DNA of 64,000 nucleotides from Magnetococcales bacterium (lineage in GTDB: Bacteria > Pseudomonadota > Magnetococcia > Magnetococcales > UBA8363): positions 29,748-93,747 of the forward strand of contig JADFYU010000008.1 in the NCBI GenBank assembly GCA_015232865.1. The letters are read 5' to 3'. Below, piece after piece: positions 36,153 through 43,790 of this stretch. A program made the translations under genes and the position numbers. A model generated the notes under the pieces. It made no database searches. It saw only the letters and a list, made by a program, of their open reading frames with translations, and had not been told where the DNA came from. The first letter of the stretch is position 1. Each line of letters opens with the position of its first letter.

Positions 36153-36692
36153 ATGCGATCGTCAACAGAGCCGGATCCAGGGTCGAACATACCCAACCGA
36201 CATCGTTCTTCGGGTGACACCTCCATGCGCGTCAAGACAACCGTATCGGCGCACGCTTTGATCGTCAAACAACCGCCCGCCTCCTCTCAACAGCAAGTAT
36301 TACTGGTTCGTCTGGCCTATCGGGACCATCGCTGGCGCCACTGGTGCTTCCCGGGCGGCTATGTGGATGAAGGCGAGGAAATTTCGACCGCTCTCTGCCG
36401 TGAGGTTCGTGAGGAGACCGGCCTGAAACTGCTCACATGGGAGCAGGTCTCGGTGACCCCCTTTCTGGATTTGCAACAACCCAATATCAGCTTTATTTAT
36501 CAATGCACGCAATGGCAAGGCGAAGCGACCGCCTGTAGTCGCGAGTTGATTGAAGTCGCCTGGTTTGACGAAGAGGCGTTTCGCTTGGTCGCCCAGCAAG
36601 GACCGTTGGCCTATCCGGCCGAAATGTGCCGACAGGTTGAGGCCTTGGGCTGGCATATTCCCCTAAAAGTTAAAGGAACAAAGGCTTCATGA
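36153..36692 (+). CDS. Nudix hydrolase
   Basis: A 179-residue Nudix pyrophosphohydrolase. The Nudix box is complete: GGYVDEGEEISTALCREVRE followed by ETGLKLL, with all Glu metal ligands. After about 25 polar residues the fold begins at VKTTVSAHALIVK; an internal ATG at 36225 would remove these. Substrate is unknown, possibly a nucleotide sugar, NAD-type or oxidised nucleotide. Its end overlaps the next gene by four bases (ATGA). Confidence 0.88.
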   Translation: MRSSTEPDPGSNIPNRHRSSGDTSMRVKTTVSAHALIVKQPPASSQQQVLLVRLAYRDHRWRHWCFPGGYVDEGEEISTALCREVREETGLKLLTWEQVSVTPFLDLQQPNISFIYQCTQWQGEATACSRELIEVAWFDEEAFRLVAQQGPLAYPAEMCRQVEALGWHIPLKVKGTKAS

Positions 36693-37075
36693 CTGCCATT
36701 TTTCGCACTATTTTTCTTTTGACTCTTCTCACACTGACAACACAGCCTCTGTATGCCGATGCGGATCTTCCTGCCCAATCCAACTCCGCAGCCCAGGACG
36801 AAGCCATCGAAGAATCGCTGGAAAATGCGGAAGAGCATTTTCTGAATGCCTTGAAAGCGTTGGGAGAGGCCGGGAGAAAATCCTATGACAAGCACCTGCC
36901 CAAACTCAAAGAGCAGTCGGAAGAGGCTCTGGGAAAAAGCCGGGAGATGATAGAGGCCTGGCAAAATCAATTAAAAGAGATGCTCGACCGGCAAAGAGAT
37001 CTGAACCAAGAGAGAAAAAAAGCACTCCCTCCCAGGCATTACGAGCCTGAACAGGAGATATCACCAAGAATTTAA
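36689..37075 (+). CDS. small exported coiled-coil protein of unknown function
   Basis: A 128-residue protein with a clear signal peptide (FRTIFLLTLLTLTTQPLYA). The mature part is almost all charged helix (EESLENAEEHFLNALKALGE, KLKEQSEEALGKSREMIEAW), a likely coiled coil, with a Pro/Glu-rich tail. It is translationally coupled to the Nudix gene by an ATGA overlap. No family recognised; a periplasmic adaptor or stress protein is conceivable. Confidence 0.65.
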   Translation: MTAIFRTIFLLTLLTLTTQPLYADADLPAQSNSAAQDEAIEESLENAEEHFLNALKALGEAGRKSYDKHLPKLKEQSEEALGKSREMIEAWQNQLKEMLDRQRDLNQERKKALPPRHYEPEQEISPRI

Positions 37076-37133
37076 GATAAATTTCCGGTGTTTTTAAACG
37101 TTTTTTCAGAATGTTGTGGCAGCCACAGCCGTT

Positions 37134-37149
37134 TAACTGCCAAATTCAG
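37134..37149. repeat. right arm of the palindromic repeat
   Basis: AACTGCCAAATTCAGG matches the right terminus of the family at 11 of 16 positions, located between convergent genes (coiled-coil protein and NnrS). The opposite arm is not recognisable. Confidence 0.4.
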
Positions 37150-37200
37150 GTTGATTGTTGATGTGCCGGTCACTGTCGTTTTCAGTTCAGGTCCGCTGAC

Positions 37201-38400
37201 TCAACCCGGCTCTCCATCAACTCTCGGTTTTGTCAATCTACCCCAAAAAACCCATAAAAACAAACTGAACGAGACCATCCACAACAGAGCTGAAACAAAA
37301 ACGGCTCCGATTGGCAAGGGTAAATCCGGAAACAGTCGAAGGCAGGCGGACAGCAGAAGAACAAAAAATGCGGCGGTCAATCGGCGTCCGGCCACGACCG
37401 ACTGACCGGTATGGATCAATGAGATCCGACTCATGATACCCAAGATGAAAAACCCCATGGCACCGACCGTCAAGGCATGAAGAGCGACAACGATATCCAG
37501 CCAATCGGTCAGACGGGAAATTCCAGCCAGAAACAGCCCCAGAATCAGCCAGCTAAAACCGACGTGCAAACTCCACAACATGGGATTGCCAAAGGTTTTC
37601 AGCACATGCCAACGGGAAAATCGGAGGGTTTGGACGATGGCTGCCGACAGATACAGATACCCGGTCAACGGGTGTTGATAATCGACCAGATCACCGATCA
37701 ACACCGCGACCATGGTTACCACTCCGGCAATTTCAAATGCTGGAATAAGCGGAAACTGAAGATTTTGCTCGCCGGTGTTTAGCGTCTCCCGAGTAAACAT
37801 GGGCATAATATGCCCCCCGACGACCACCAGAAAAAAAATGATGGCGTCAATGCCGAGATAGAGTCCCCGATGAGCGGTCTGCTGGCTCCAACCCAACGAC
37901 TCCAAGTGCATTAAAATATTGCCGATAAAAACCAAGGCCAACAGACTTGGAAATATTCGATGAACCCGGTTTCCCGTGTTCCACAACGTCGGCGCAGAGG
38001 CCTTGAGAAATAAAACCCAAAAGGAGAGGTCGGCCAGTGCGATGAACAACACTGGCAAAAAGGGTGAGAACAAAACAGCGATCCGACCAACCAGCCATGC
38101 CAGAACAATCATCAGAAGAGGTCGCCCGGACAGGGCCGGGGAGGCGGACCAGATGGGTGCTGCGGTCAACATGAAACCAGCGGCGGCCGCCCCGACAAAC
38201 CCAAACAGCATCTCATGACCATGCCACCAGAAGGGATTCCAAAACAGCTCGATTTCGATCATCCCGGAAAGAATGGCCAGCCACAACGCCATGGCCAATA
38301 CTGACCAGATAGCCGCCAGCAGGTAGAAGGGCCTAAATCCCATGGCACCAAGAATTTTTATCAAAGAAGGTCGGGCAGGTGTAGTATACGGGATATTCAT
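37201..38400 (-). CDS. nnrS: NnrS family membrane protein
   Basis: A 399-residue polytopic inner-membrane protein with about twelve hydrophobic segments. The start at 38400 (MNIPYTTPARPSL) has GAGAGGT at good spacing; the frame is open to 38436. Family marks include GFRPFYLLAAIWSVLAMALW, NPFWWHGHEMLFGFVGAAAA, GFMLTAAPIW, VVGGHIMPMFTRETLN and LHALTVGAMGFFILGIMSR, with several membrane His residues. NnrS is a haem- and copper-containing protein linked to nitric oxide stress in denitrifiers. No nitrite or NO reductase is in the window. It is solitary on its strand. Confidence 0.9.
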   Translation of the reverse strand: MNIPYTTPARPSLIKILGAMGFRPFYLLAAIWSVLAMALWLAILSGMIEIELFWNPFWWHGHEMLFGFVGAAAAGFMLTAAPIWSASPALSGRPLLMIVLAWLVGRIAVLFSPFLPVLFIALADLSFWVLFLKASAPTLWNTGNRVHRIFPSLLALVFIGNILMHLESLGWSQQTAHRGLYLGIDAIIFFLVVVGGHIMPMFTRETLNTGEQNLQFPLIPAFEIAGVVTMVAVLIGDLVDYQHPLTGYLYLSAAIVQTLRFSRWHVLKTFGNPMLWSLHVGFSWLILGLFLAGISRLTDWLDIVVALHALTVGAMGFFILGIMSRISLIHTGQSVVAGRRLTAAFFVLLLSACLRLFPDLPLPIGAVFVSALLWMVSFSLFLWVFWGRLTKPRVDGEPG

Positions 38401-38786
38401 GGCTACCTCTCTCTTGGAAAAGGCTCTTTCTGCCATGGTTCACACTGAGATGCAATGTTCTCCCCGTCTGAGAGGCTAACGGGCAATTGTCGGGGAAAAA
38501 AAATCCAGCTCGGTAATTTTTTCCTACCGACCATCCCGTTCGACTTGTACCAACCAACGTGCCATCATCCTGATACGATCCGCCCCACCCAGCCGGAAAG
38601 AGGAGTTGACTTTATCCGATTTCAGCCATTTGCAAACACACATTTATTTTGCTTCATATCGGATTGAAATAGGCAACCAAAACAAACTTCCAACACCAAC
38701 TGGTAACGGTTTTTTTTTAATTTTTTATCCGACTAATCAATTGTTTGCGCCAGCCCACTTATGGATAACTACCAAATATATGTCAA
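38401..38786. other. intergenic region upstream of nnrS
   Basis: 386 bases with the nnrS promoter expected at the left. CCCGTCTGAGAGGCTAACGGG near 38464 and CGGTAATTTTTTCCTACCG near 38511 form small hairpins. Long T tracts stand near 38710. No gene is convincing. Confidence 0.4.
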
Positions 38787-39023
38787 TTAAACAGAGACCC
38801 GATCCATGGACCCTTTAGCCATGGCAGAGCTGGACAGGCTCACTCGATAGGCCGAGGAATTCCGGCGTTGTACCTGAGGAACATCCGCTGTTGACGGCGT
38901 AATTTTGCCCCGACCAACCGAAACGGAAGGCCGACTGGCACTGCCTTTGCTGTCTTGGTTGAGATCAGAAGCCATTCTAACAGCTTTATTGATCAAAAAA
39001 CCGGCGGCACTGGTGATATTCAT
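38787..39023 (-). CDS. 78-residue protein of unknown function
   Basis: The ATG at 39023 has a strong ribosome site (AAGGAGA, seven bases away), which makes this a real gene. The product starts MNITSAAGFLINKAVRMASD, has a Ser/Val-rich middle and ends in SAYRVSLSSSAMAKGSM plus five residues. No signal, membrane helix or Cys. A helix followed by a Ser-rich stretch with a YxVSLSxSA end recalls small motility-associated or surface proteins, but I cannot place it. Nothing is in line with it: nnrS starts 387 bases further on. Confidence 0.6.
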   Translation of the reverse strand: MNITSAAGFLINKAVRMASDLNQDSKGSASRPSVSVGRGKITPSTADVPQVQRRNSSAYRVSLSSSAMAKGSMDRVSV

Positions 39024-39234
39024 GATATTCTCCTTATCTTAAAGACTTTCCCATCCGACAACAGTATCGGTATCTTTTATTTTCATTTTCGGTAAAAAAT
39101 ATCATGCAACACACGTGCCATCTATAAAAACATTCCGGCCTCTTTTCTAAAATAAAAACTCAAACAGCTGCCCTTTAATCCATTCTGTTTCTAGACAAGC
39201 GGCAGATTGTCGGGTAGTCTACGGCCAATGGTAT

Positions 39235-39311
39235 CGGGGCGTGGCGCAGTCTGGTAGCGCACTAGCATGGGGTGCTAGGGGTCGAAGGTTCGAATCCTTT
39301 CGCCCCGACCA
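39235..39311 (+). tRNA. tRNA-Pro (anticodon GGG)
   Basis: 77 bases ending in encoded CCA. Acceptor arms CGGGGCG and CGCCCCG pair fully; the D arm reads GCGCAGTCTGGTAGCGC, the anticodon stem CTAGC/GCTAG encloses loop ATGGGGT with anticodon GGG, and the T loop is GGTTCGAATCC. The closest known form is bacterial tRNA-Pro(GGG). Confidence 0.96.
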
Positions 39312-39330
39312 TTATTATAATTGAAGTATC

Positions 39331-39367
39331 AAACGGTTAGAGGTCAAGACTCTAGCCGTTTTTTTTG
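39331..39367 (+). terminator. intrinsic terminator of tRNA-Pro
   Basis: AAACGGTTAGAG pairs with CTCTAGCCGTTT across a seven-base loop, one bulge, followed by a T run. It lies 20 bases after the tRNA. Confidence 0.85.
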
Positions 39368-39454
39368 TAGTTTTTCCTTTTCCGCGACAATTACGTGCCA
39401 AATTTTATCCAATTTAGAGACCGCACTTCGAACATTATCCGGTGAATGGTGTGA

Positions 39455-39618
39455 TGTGGCTAAACTTTCCTGGACACACAATTTCAAATAGACTCGAAGA
39501 ATTTGAAAGGAGTGTGTCACCAATGGAAAAAAAGAAAAAAGTAAACATGTATTCAGTAGAGTTCAGAAATTCTGCTGTCAAACTGGCACTAGAATCTGAC
39601 CAATCAACAGCTCTATAA
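39455..39618 (+). pseudogene. remnant of an IS3-type insertion sequence (OrfA start)
   Basis: From 39523 a frame reads MEKKKKVNMYSVEFRNSAVK and LALESDQSTAL before a stop: the opening of an IS3-family OrfA, whose helix-turn-helix normally runs to about 90-100 residues. It is cut after 31. Upstream, TGGCTAAACTTTCCTGGACAC (from 39456) looks like an IS3-type end. The remaining OrfA and all of OrfB are gone; a different transposase fragment follows at once. Confidence 0.65.
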
Positions 39619-39626
39619 GCCGAGTC

Positions 39627-39925
39627 TTGGAATTATATCGGTTTCGTTGGCAAATTGAATTGGCATTCAAGAGATTTAAATCTTTAACGCAACTTGGTCA
39701 CGTGCCAAAACATGATGATAACAGCGTTAAGGCTTGGTTATATGGGAAACTTTTTATCTGTCTTTTAACGGAAAAGTTGGTCACCAAGGCCGATTCCCCC
39801 CCCCCCCTGGGGACTTGTTGGCATCAAGCCGACTCAAAAAATGGCGCAGTTCTTGGCGTGAGTTTTCCTTTATGTTTTTTTTCCCCTGTTCGGCCCACCG
39901 CAATGGATTCTGCTGGAAACTATAG
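39627..39925 (+). pseudogene. C-terminal fragment of an IS4-type DDE transposase, frameshifted at a C12 tract
   Basis: The stretch LELYRFRWQIELAFKRFKSL, with HVPKHDDNSVKAWLYGKLFI, is the end of an IS4-type transposase, including the YxxRWQIE helix with the last catalytic Glu. At 39796-39807 a run of twelve C shifts the frame; beyond it the other register reads GDLLASSRLKKWRSSWREFS, the expected end of such proteins. The fragment lacks its first two thirds. In the first register the frame runs on into the next gene by chance, so an automatic call would fuse the two. Confidence 0.7.
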
Positions 39926-40016
39926 ACAACCCATTAAATGTTTTTCTATATTGTTCAGTCAATATCAGCGTGACAAATCGTGCAAAAAACCGGATACTTC
40001 CAAACAGAGTGAGCCT

Positions 40017-40790
40017 TTGAACTCCTCCCCATATTTTGAATTTATGATTGTTGGCCTGTTCAGCACCACCCATTGCCTGATCATGTGCGGTGGTATTGTC
40101 GGGGCGCTCACGGTCAGTCTGCCTCTGCAAACCAGAGAGAGTCCCCGCAGCCTTTTTGTTTTTTTGGCACTCTATAGCCTGGGCCGCTTGCTGAGCTATG
40201 CCCTGGCCGGTTTTCTGGCCGGACTGTTCGGGGAATTTTTGGTCAATGCCTTCAGCTTGCAGGCGAGCCATGCCCGGATTTTATTTACCTTCAGCACGCT
40301 GATTCTGGTCGGAATCGGACTGCATATCGCCGGTTGGCTACCAGCGTTTGCCCGGCTGGAAAAAATCGGCAGTCGACTCTGGCTCTCGATTGAGCCGGTC
40401 GCTCAATCTCTCCTGCCGGTCACAACCCGGCCTCAGGCCCTGGTTTTGGGTTTTCTCTGGGGCTGGCTGCCTTGTGGGGTGACCTATTCGGTGTTGATCT
40501 GGTCGGCTTTGCTGGGTACGGCCCTGTCTGGCTCTCTGGCCATGGTCTCTTTTGGACTGGGAACGGTTCCCGGTATTTTGCTGGCCAGCTATTTTTCCGG
40601 TCGTTTTTATCGCTTCCAGAAAAAAAAGTTGAAAAGAGGGCTGGGTCTTTTAATTATACTGTTAGCGGTTGCCTTCGGCTTTATGTGGAGCCCGCATGGG
40701 GTACACCACCAGGATCAACCGGATGAAACCGGCGTTTTAACACCTGAAAAGCATTTCCATAACAAAGAACTACATACTGTGGTGGAATAG
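40017..40790 (+). CDS. TauE/SafE-like (DsbD_2) integral membrane protein
   Basis: A membrane protein of about 257 residues with six hydrophobic segments. It opens with the mark GLFSTTHCLIMCGGIVGALT, the HCxxMCGG motif of the DsbD_2/TauE-SafE group found near cytochrome oxidase assembly, copper export or urease-type genes. Later marks: GFLWGWLPCGVTYSVLIWSA and FGLGTVPGILLASYFSG. The start is uncertain: TTG at 40017 or ATG at 40044 fit the usual N-terminus, while the open frame back to 39627 is transposase scar. It ends one base before the next gene, a sigma54 activator, with which it must be cotranscribed. His residues crowd the C-terminus (HGVHHQDQ). A copper or thiol-redox role is likely. 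Confidence 0.78.
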   Translation: MNSSPYFEFMIVGLFSTTHCLIMCGGIVGALTVSLPLQTRESPRSLFVFLALYSLGRLLSYALAGFLAGLFGEFLVNAFSLQASHARILFTFSTLILVGIGLHIAGWLPAFARLEKIGSRLWLSIEPVAQSLLPVTTRPQALVLGFLWGWLPCGVTYSVLIWSALLGTALSGSLAMVSFGLGTVPGILLASYFSGRFYRFQKKKLKRGLGLLIILLAVAFGFMWSPHGVHHQDQPDETGVLTPEKHFHNKELHTVVE

Positions 40791-40791
40791 A

Positions 40792-41754
40792 ATGGAAACC
40801 AAAGAATCGTTCCTCGGTCAATCACCGGAATTTCTCTCCGTCATGCGGGCTGCGGCGTTGGTCGCTCCCACGGATGCCTCGGTGCTTATCAGCGGAGAGT
40901 CCGGAACCGGCAAGGAGCTGCTGGCTCGATATATCTTTCAAAACAGTCGTCGCAACCGCCATGCCTGGGTCACCATCAATTGTGCGGCTCTGCCGGAATC
41001 TCTGGCCGAATCAGAGCTGTTCGGTCATGCCAGGGGAGCATTCACGGGGGCGACCCAGAATAAAAAAGGCTGGGTACAAGACGCCGATGGCGGAACCCTG
41101 TTTTTGGATGAAATATCTGAACTGCTTCCAACCATTCAACCCAAGCTGTTGCGCCTGTTGGAGTCGGGAGAGTGTCAAGGGGTTGGTCACTCGCGGATCT
41201 CCCAGGTCAACATTCGGGTTATTGCCGCCACCAACAAATATTTGCCGGACCTGATTCGGGCCGGCACCTTTCGGGCGGATCTCTTTCACCGACTCAACAT
41301 CGTCCCATTGGAACTTCCGCCGCTCCGAGAGCGTATTGCTGATCTACCCCCGCTGATCAACCGTTTTTTAGCGGCAACCGCAGAGAAAAACCGCACCGCT
41401 CCGACCCATTTTCACCCTGACGCCCTGGCTGCACTCCGCCGCTATGACTGGCCTGGAAATATTCGGGAATTACGCAATTTTTGCGAAAGAGTCAGCATTC
41501 TCAACCCTGGCCGATGCTTGAGCGTGAAGGATCTGCCTCATGAGATCCGCCTGACCGATCAGAGAACGGACGAACCTAGCCAAAACCGATTTGTCCTGCC
41601 CCATACGGGCGTCAACTTTTGGCAGATGGAACAGGATCTCATCGGTCAAGCTCTGCGTCGAACCGACGGCAATAAAAGTCAGGCGGCCAAACTGCTCGGA
41701 CTCTCTCGGGATACCTTTCTCTATCGACTGAAAAAATTCTCCATTCCGGTTTGA
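40792..41754 (+). CDS. PspF-like sigma54-dependent transcriptional activator
   Basis: A 320-residue enhancer-binding protein made of an AAA+ domain and a Fis-type helix-turn-helix, with no N-terminal sensor domain. Walker A GESGTGKE, the sigma54-contact loop GAFTGA, Walker [10 protein letters not shown], the Arg finger stretch FRADLFHRLNIVPLELPPLR and the C-terminal NKSQAAKLLGLSRDTFLYRL are intact. Without a sensor it should be controlled by a partner, as PspF is by PspA. It follows the DsbD_2 protein by one base, and the copper-receptor operon lies tail to tail beyond a repeat copy. Targets are unknown. Confidence 0.92.
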   Translation: METKESFLGQSPEFLSVMRAAALVAPTDASVLISGESGTGKELLARYIFQNSRRNRHAWVTINCAALPESLAESELFGHARGAFTGATQNKKGWVQDADGGTLFLDEISELLPTIQPKLLRLLESGECQGVGHSRISQVNIRVIAATNKYLPDLIRAGTFRADLFHRLNIVPLELPPLRERIADLPPLINRFLAATAEKNRTAPTHFHPDALAALRRYDWPGNIRELRNFCERVSILNPGRCLSVKDLPHEIRLTDQRTDEPSQNRFVLPHTGVNFWQMEQDLIGQALRRTDGNKSQAAKLLGLSRDTFLYRLKKFSIPV

Positions 41755-41760
41755 TTTTTC

Positions 41761-41855
41761 TGGATTCAGCCATATACGTACGTGTATGGCGCACTATTTT
41801 ACAAGTCAATCAACAGGTTGTCTCGGGTGCCAACGGACAACTGCCGTATCCAAGG
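41761..41855. repeat. short copy of the CCTAG palindromic repeat
   Basis: About 95 bases between convergent genes. The left end is TGGATTCAGCCATAT, the right end CAACTGCCGTATCCAAGG. The inner part CAATCAACAGGTTGTCTCGGGTGC parallels AATCAAGAGGTTGTGCC of the full copy. Next to the left end ATACGTACGTGTAT is a small palindrome. Confidence 0.65.
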
Positions 41856-41859
41856 TTTA

Positions 41860-42285
41860 TCAATCACCGACTCCCACTGCTGGAGTGGTCGCAAAAGAGA
41901 TACGGCGAAAACCGTTTTGTTGGGCAATAGAGAGAAGCTGGGCAATTTTTTCATAGGAGGTGTCGGCATCGCCACCCAAACGCAGCACGGCCCTCGGCTC
42001 TTTGATAGAATGCTGGTTTAATTGCTCCGGCAGTTGGTCGATCGTTATGGACTGACCATCCAACTCCAGGCGACCATCCGAGTGGACGATCAACCCGATC
42101 ACCACCGGCTCCGCCTCGGCCGAGGCCGAAACCCGGGGAAGATCGACTTTGAGGGATTGGGCCATCAAGGGGGCCGCTATGATAAAAATCACCAACAGGA
42201 CCAACATGACATCAACCAGCGGAGTCACATTGATTTCCGATAAAGGCTGATGAGGATCACTGCCGTTGGGAACACCTCCAGCCAT
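41860..42285 (-). CDS. exbD: ExbD/TolR-type biopolymer transport protein
   Basis: A 141-residue inner-membrane protein with one N-terminal helix. ININVTPLVDVMLVLLVIFI-type sequence (EINVTPLVDVMLVLLVIFII) carries the membrane Asp needed for proton use. The periplasmic part has RAVLRLGGDADTSYEKIAQL. It is last in the receptor-tonB-exbB-exbD operon, three bases behind exbB, and energises TonB for the copper receptor. Confidence 0.92.
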   Translation of the reverse strand: MAGGVPNGSDPHQPLSEINVTPLVDVMLVLLVIFIIAAPLMAQSLKVDLPRVSASAEAEPVVIGLIVHSDGRLELDGQSITIDQLPEQLNQHSIKEPRAVLRLGGDADTSYEKIAQLLSIAQQNGFRRISFATTPAVGVGD

Positions 42286-42288
42286 AAT

Positions 42289-42954
42289 CTAGAACCCCTC
42301 TCTGTTGGCGGATGAACGGTCCATCAACCGGTTGATGATGTGCAGGGCATTGCCCGCCATGATGGCTGTCAATCGACGTAAGAGGCGGATCAACAGGTTG
42401 TAACTCATCACCGCCGGAATTGCCGTAAACAGCCCGACAGCGGTGGCAACCAACGCTTCAGAAACCGGCCCGGCGATCATATCCATGGAGAGGGTCGCCT
42501 CGCCTCCCAACCCTTGCAGAGCGTGCATAATGCCCCAGACGGTTCCGAACAAACCGATAAACGGCGACGAACTGCCGATGGTCGCCAAAATGGTCAAACC
42601 ATTTTCCAGACGAATGCGCTGTTCGAGTTGGGCCTGCTCCAGGTCGGCTTCAACAGCGTAGCGTTCCACCGGAACTTTTTTTTCCAGGTGCTCAACACCG
42701 ATGGCAAGAAAAGATAGGGAGGGAAAATAGGCGAAGGATCGTCCCACGAACAGCTCGGTCAACCGCTCCTTTTGTAAAGCCAACACCCGGTTGAGCTGCT
42801 GCTCACGACTCTGGAGTACGGAAAATTGCCAGATTTTATAGAGAAAAATCGACCAACTTAAACAGGAACCGACAATCAAGACAAAAAAAACGGCTCTGAC
42901 GATCCAATCGGCCTTACCCCACCAAAAAAACCACATCGGCAATAAATCAGACAA
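42289..42954 (-). CDS. exbB: ExbB/TolQ-type proton channel protein
   Basis: A 221-residue MotA/TolQ/ExbB protein with three TM helices. Marks: RAVFFVLIVGSCLSWSIFLY at the start, LATIGSSSPFIGLFGTVWGI, then SEALVATAVGLFTAIPAVMS with the polar residues of the channel. Paired with ExbD three bases downstream; tonB ends 11 bases upstream. The operon thus carries a dedicated energy module. Confidence 0.94.
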   Translation of the reverse strand: MSDLLPMWFFWWGKADWIVRAVFFVLIVGSCLSWSIFLYKIWQFSVLQSREQQLNRVLALQKERLTELFVGRSFAYFPSLSFLAIGVEHLEKKVPVERYAVEADLEQAQLEQRIRLENGLTILATIGSSSPFIGLFGTVWGIMHALQGLGGEATLSMDMIAGPVSEALVATAVGLFTAIPAVMSYNLLIRLLRRLTAIMAGNALHIINRLMDRSSANREGF

Positions 42955-42965
42955 GTCATCCCCTC

Positions 42966-43787
42966 CTAACGATTGACCAAACTAAAATGAATAGGCACCT
43001 CGACAAAGGCCCGCACCGCAACCCCCCAACGTTTGGCCGGTATAAAGCGCCAGCTTTTGACGGTCTGCACCGCCGAATCATCCAGAATTGAATGGCCGGA
43101 CCCCTGTTTGATCTGAACCGAAAGTGGCGCACCTGTCGAATCCACCTCGACTCTGAGCAGAACCAGCCCCTGCCAACCCCGACGCCGGGCCAAAACCGGA
43201 TATCGGGGTTTGGGGTTGTTCAAAACGGGAGATTGAGTTGTGACCGGAACAAACGATTCACGACCTGAATCAACCTTGATTGGCTTTGCCTGACTCGGCT
43301 GGGCTGGACTCCTATCGACAACATCCAACGCCATCTTGTTACGATCTTCTTCTGGCACATCAGCAACGATGGCACTGGATTTTTGTTCAGGGATTTCCTC
43401 TTGAGTCGGTGTCATTTCTGCCAGCGGTCGACGCCGTGGCATCACAAACGCTGGCGGAACCGAATCTTCAAGGAGGGGCGCATTGGTCGGCTCTTCTGCA
43501 ATCAACGGTTCAACCGAAGAAGAACGCATTGACTGAGGCGACCCCTTTTTGATTTCAGGATCAGGAGGCGCCTCCACCGGCCATAAGACAAACTCGAAGG
43601 TAACGATGGACAGTGGGGCCGGTAATTCGTCGCTCGGCTGAAAAAGCAGGGCTGCGACCAGACCACCATGAAGAAACAACGCCATGGCCATGGCCAGCCC
43701 TTTTATTGCCAACCCATCAAACTGTGCTCCGGTCACAGTGGAGTTGGAGAGGGCGCAACCGGCCGACTGAGCCCGGTTGACGCCCAT
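42966..43787 (-). CDS. tonB: TonB energy transducer
   Basis: A 273-residue TonB. One TM near residues 30-50 (GLAMAMALFLHGGLVAALLF), a periplasmic Pro-, Glu- and Ser-rich middle and the C-terminal TonB fold: LNNPKPRYPVLARRRGWQGL, VLLRVEVDSTGAPLSVQIKQ and VQTVKSWRFIPAKRWG. It lies three bases after the receptor gene and probably serves it. The first 25 residues (with a Cys) are extra. Confidence 0.92.
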   Translation of the reverse strand: MGVNRAQSAGCALSNSTVTGAQFDGLAIKGLAMAMALFLHGGLVAALLFQPSDELPAPLSIVTFEFVLWPVEAPPDPEIKKGSPQSMRSSSVEPLIAEEPTNAPLLEDSVPPAFVMPRRRPLAEMTPTQEEIPEQKSSAIVADVPEEDRNKMALDVVDRSPAQPSQAKPIKVDSGRESFVPVTTQSPVLNNPKPRYPVLARRRGWQGLVLLRVEVDSTGAPLSVQIKQGSGHSILDDSAVQTVKSWRFIPAKRWGVAVRAFVEVPIHFSLVNR

Positions 43788-43790
43788 CGA

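Noticed and set aside
39627..40790. A single 387-residue transposase and membrane protein fusion
   Set aside because: The join results from a frameshift at the C12 tract; the first part is a transposase remnant and the second begins afresh near 40017-40044.
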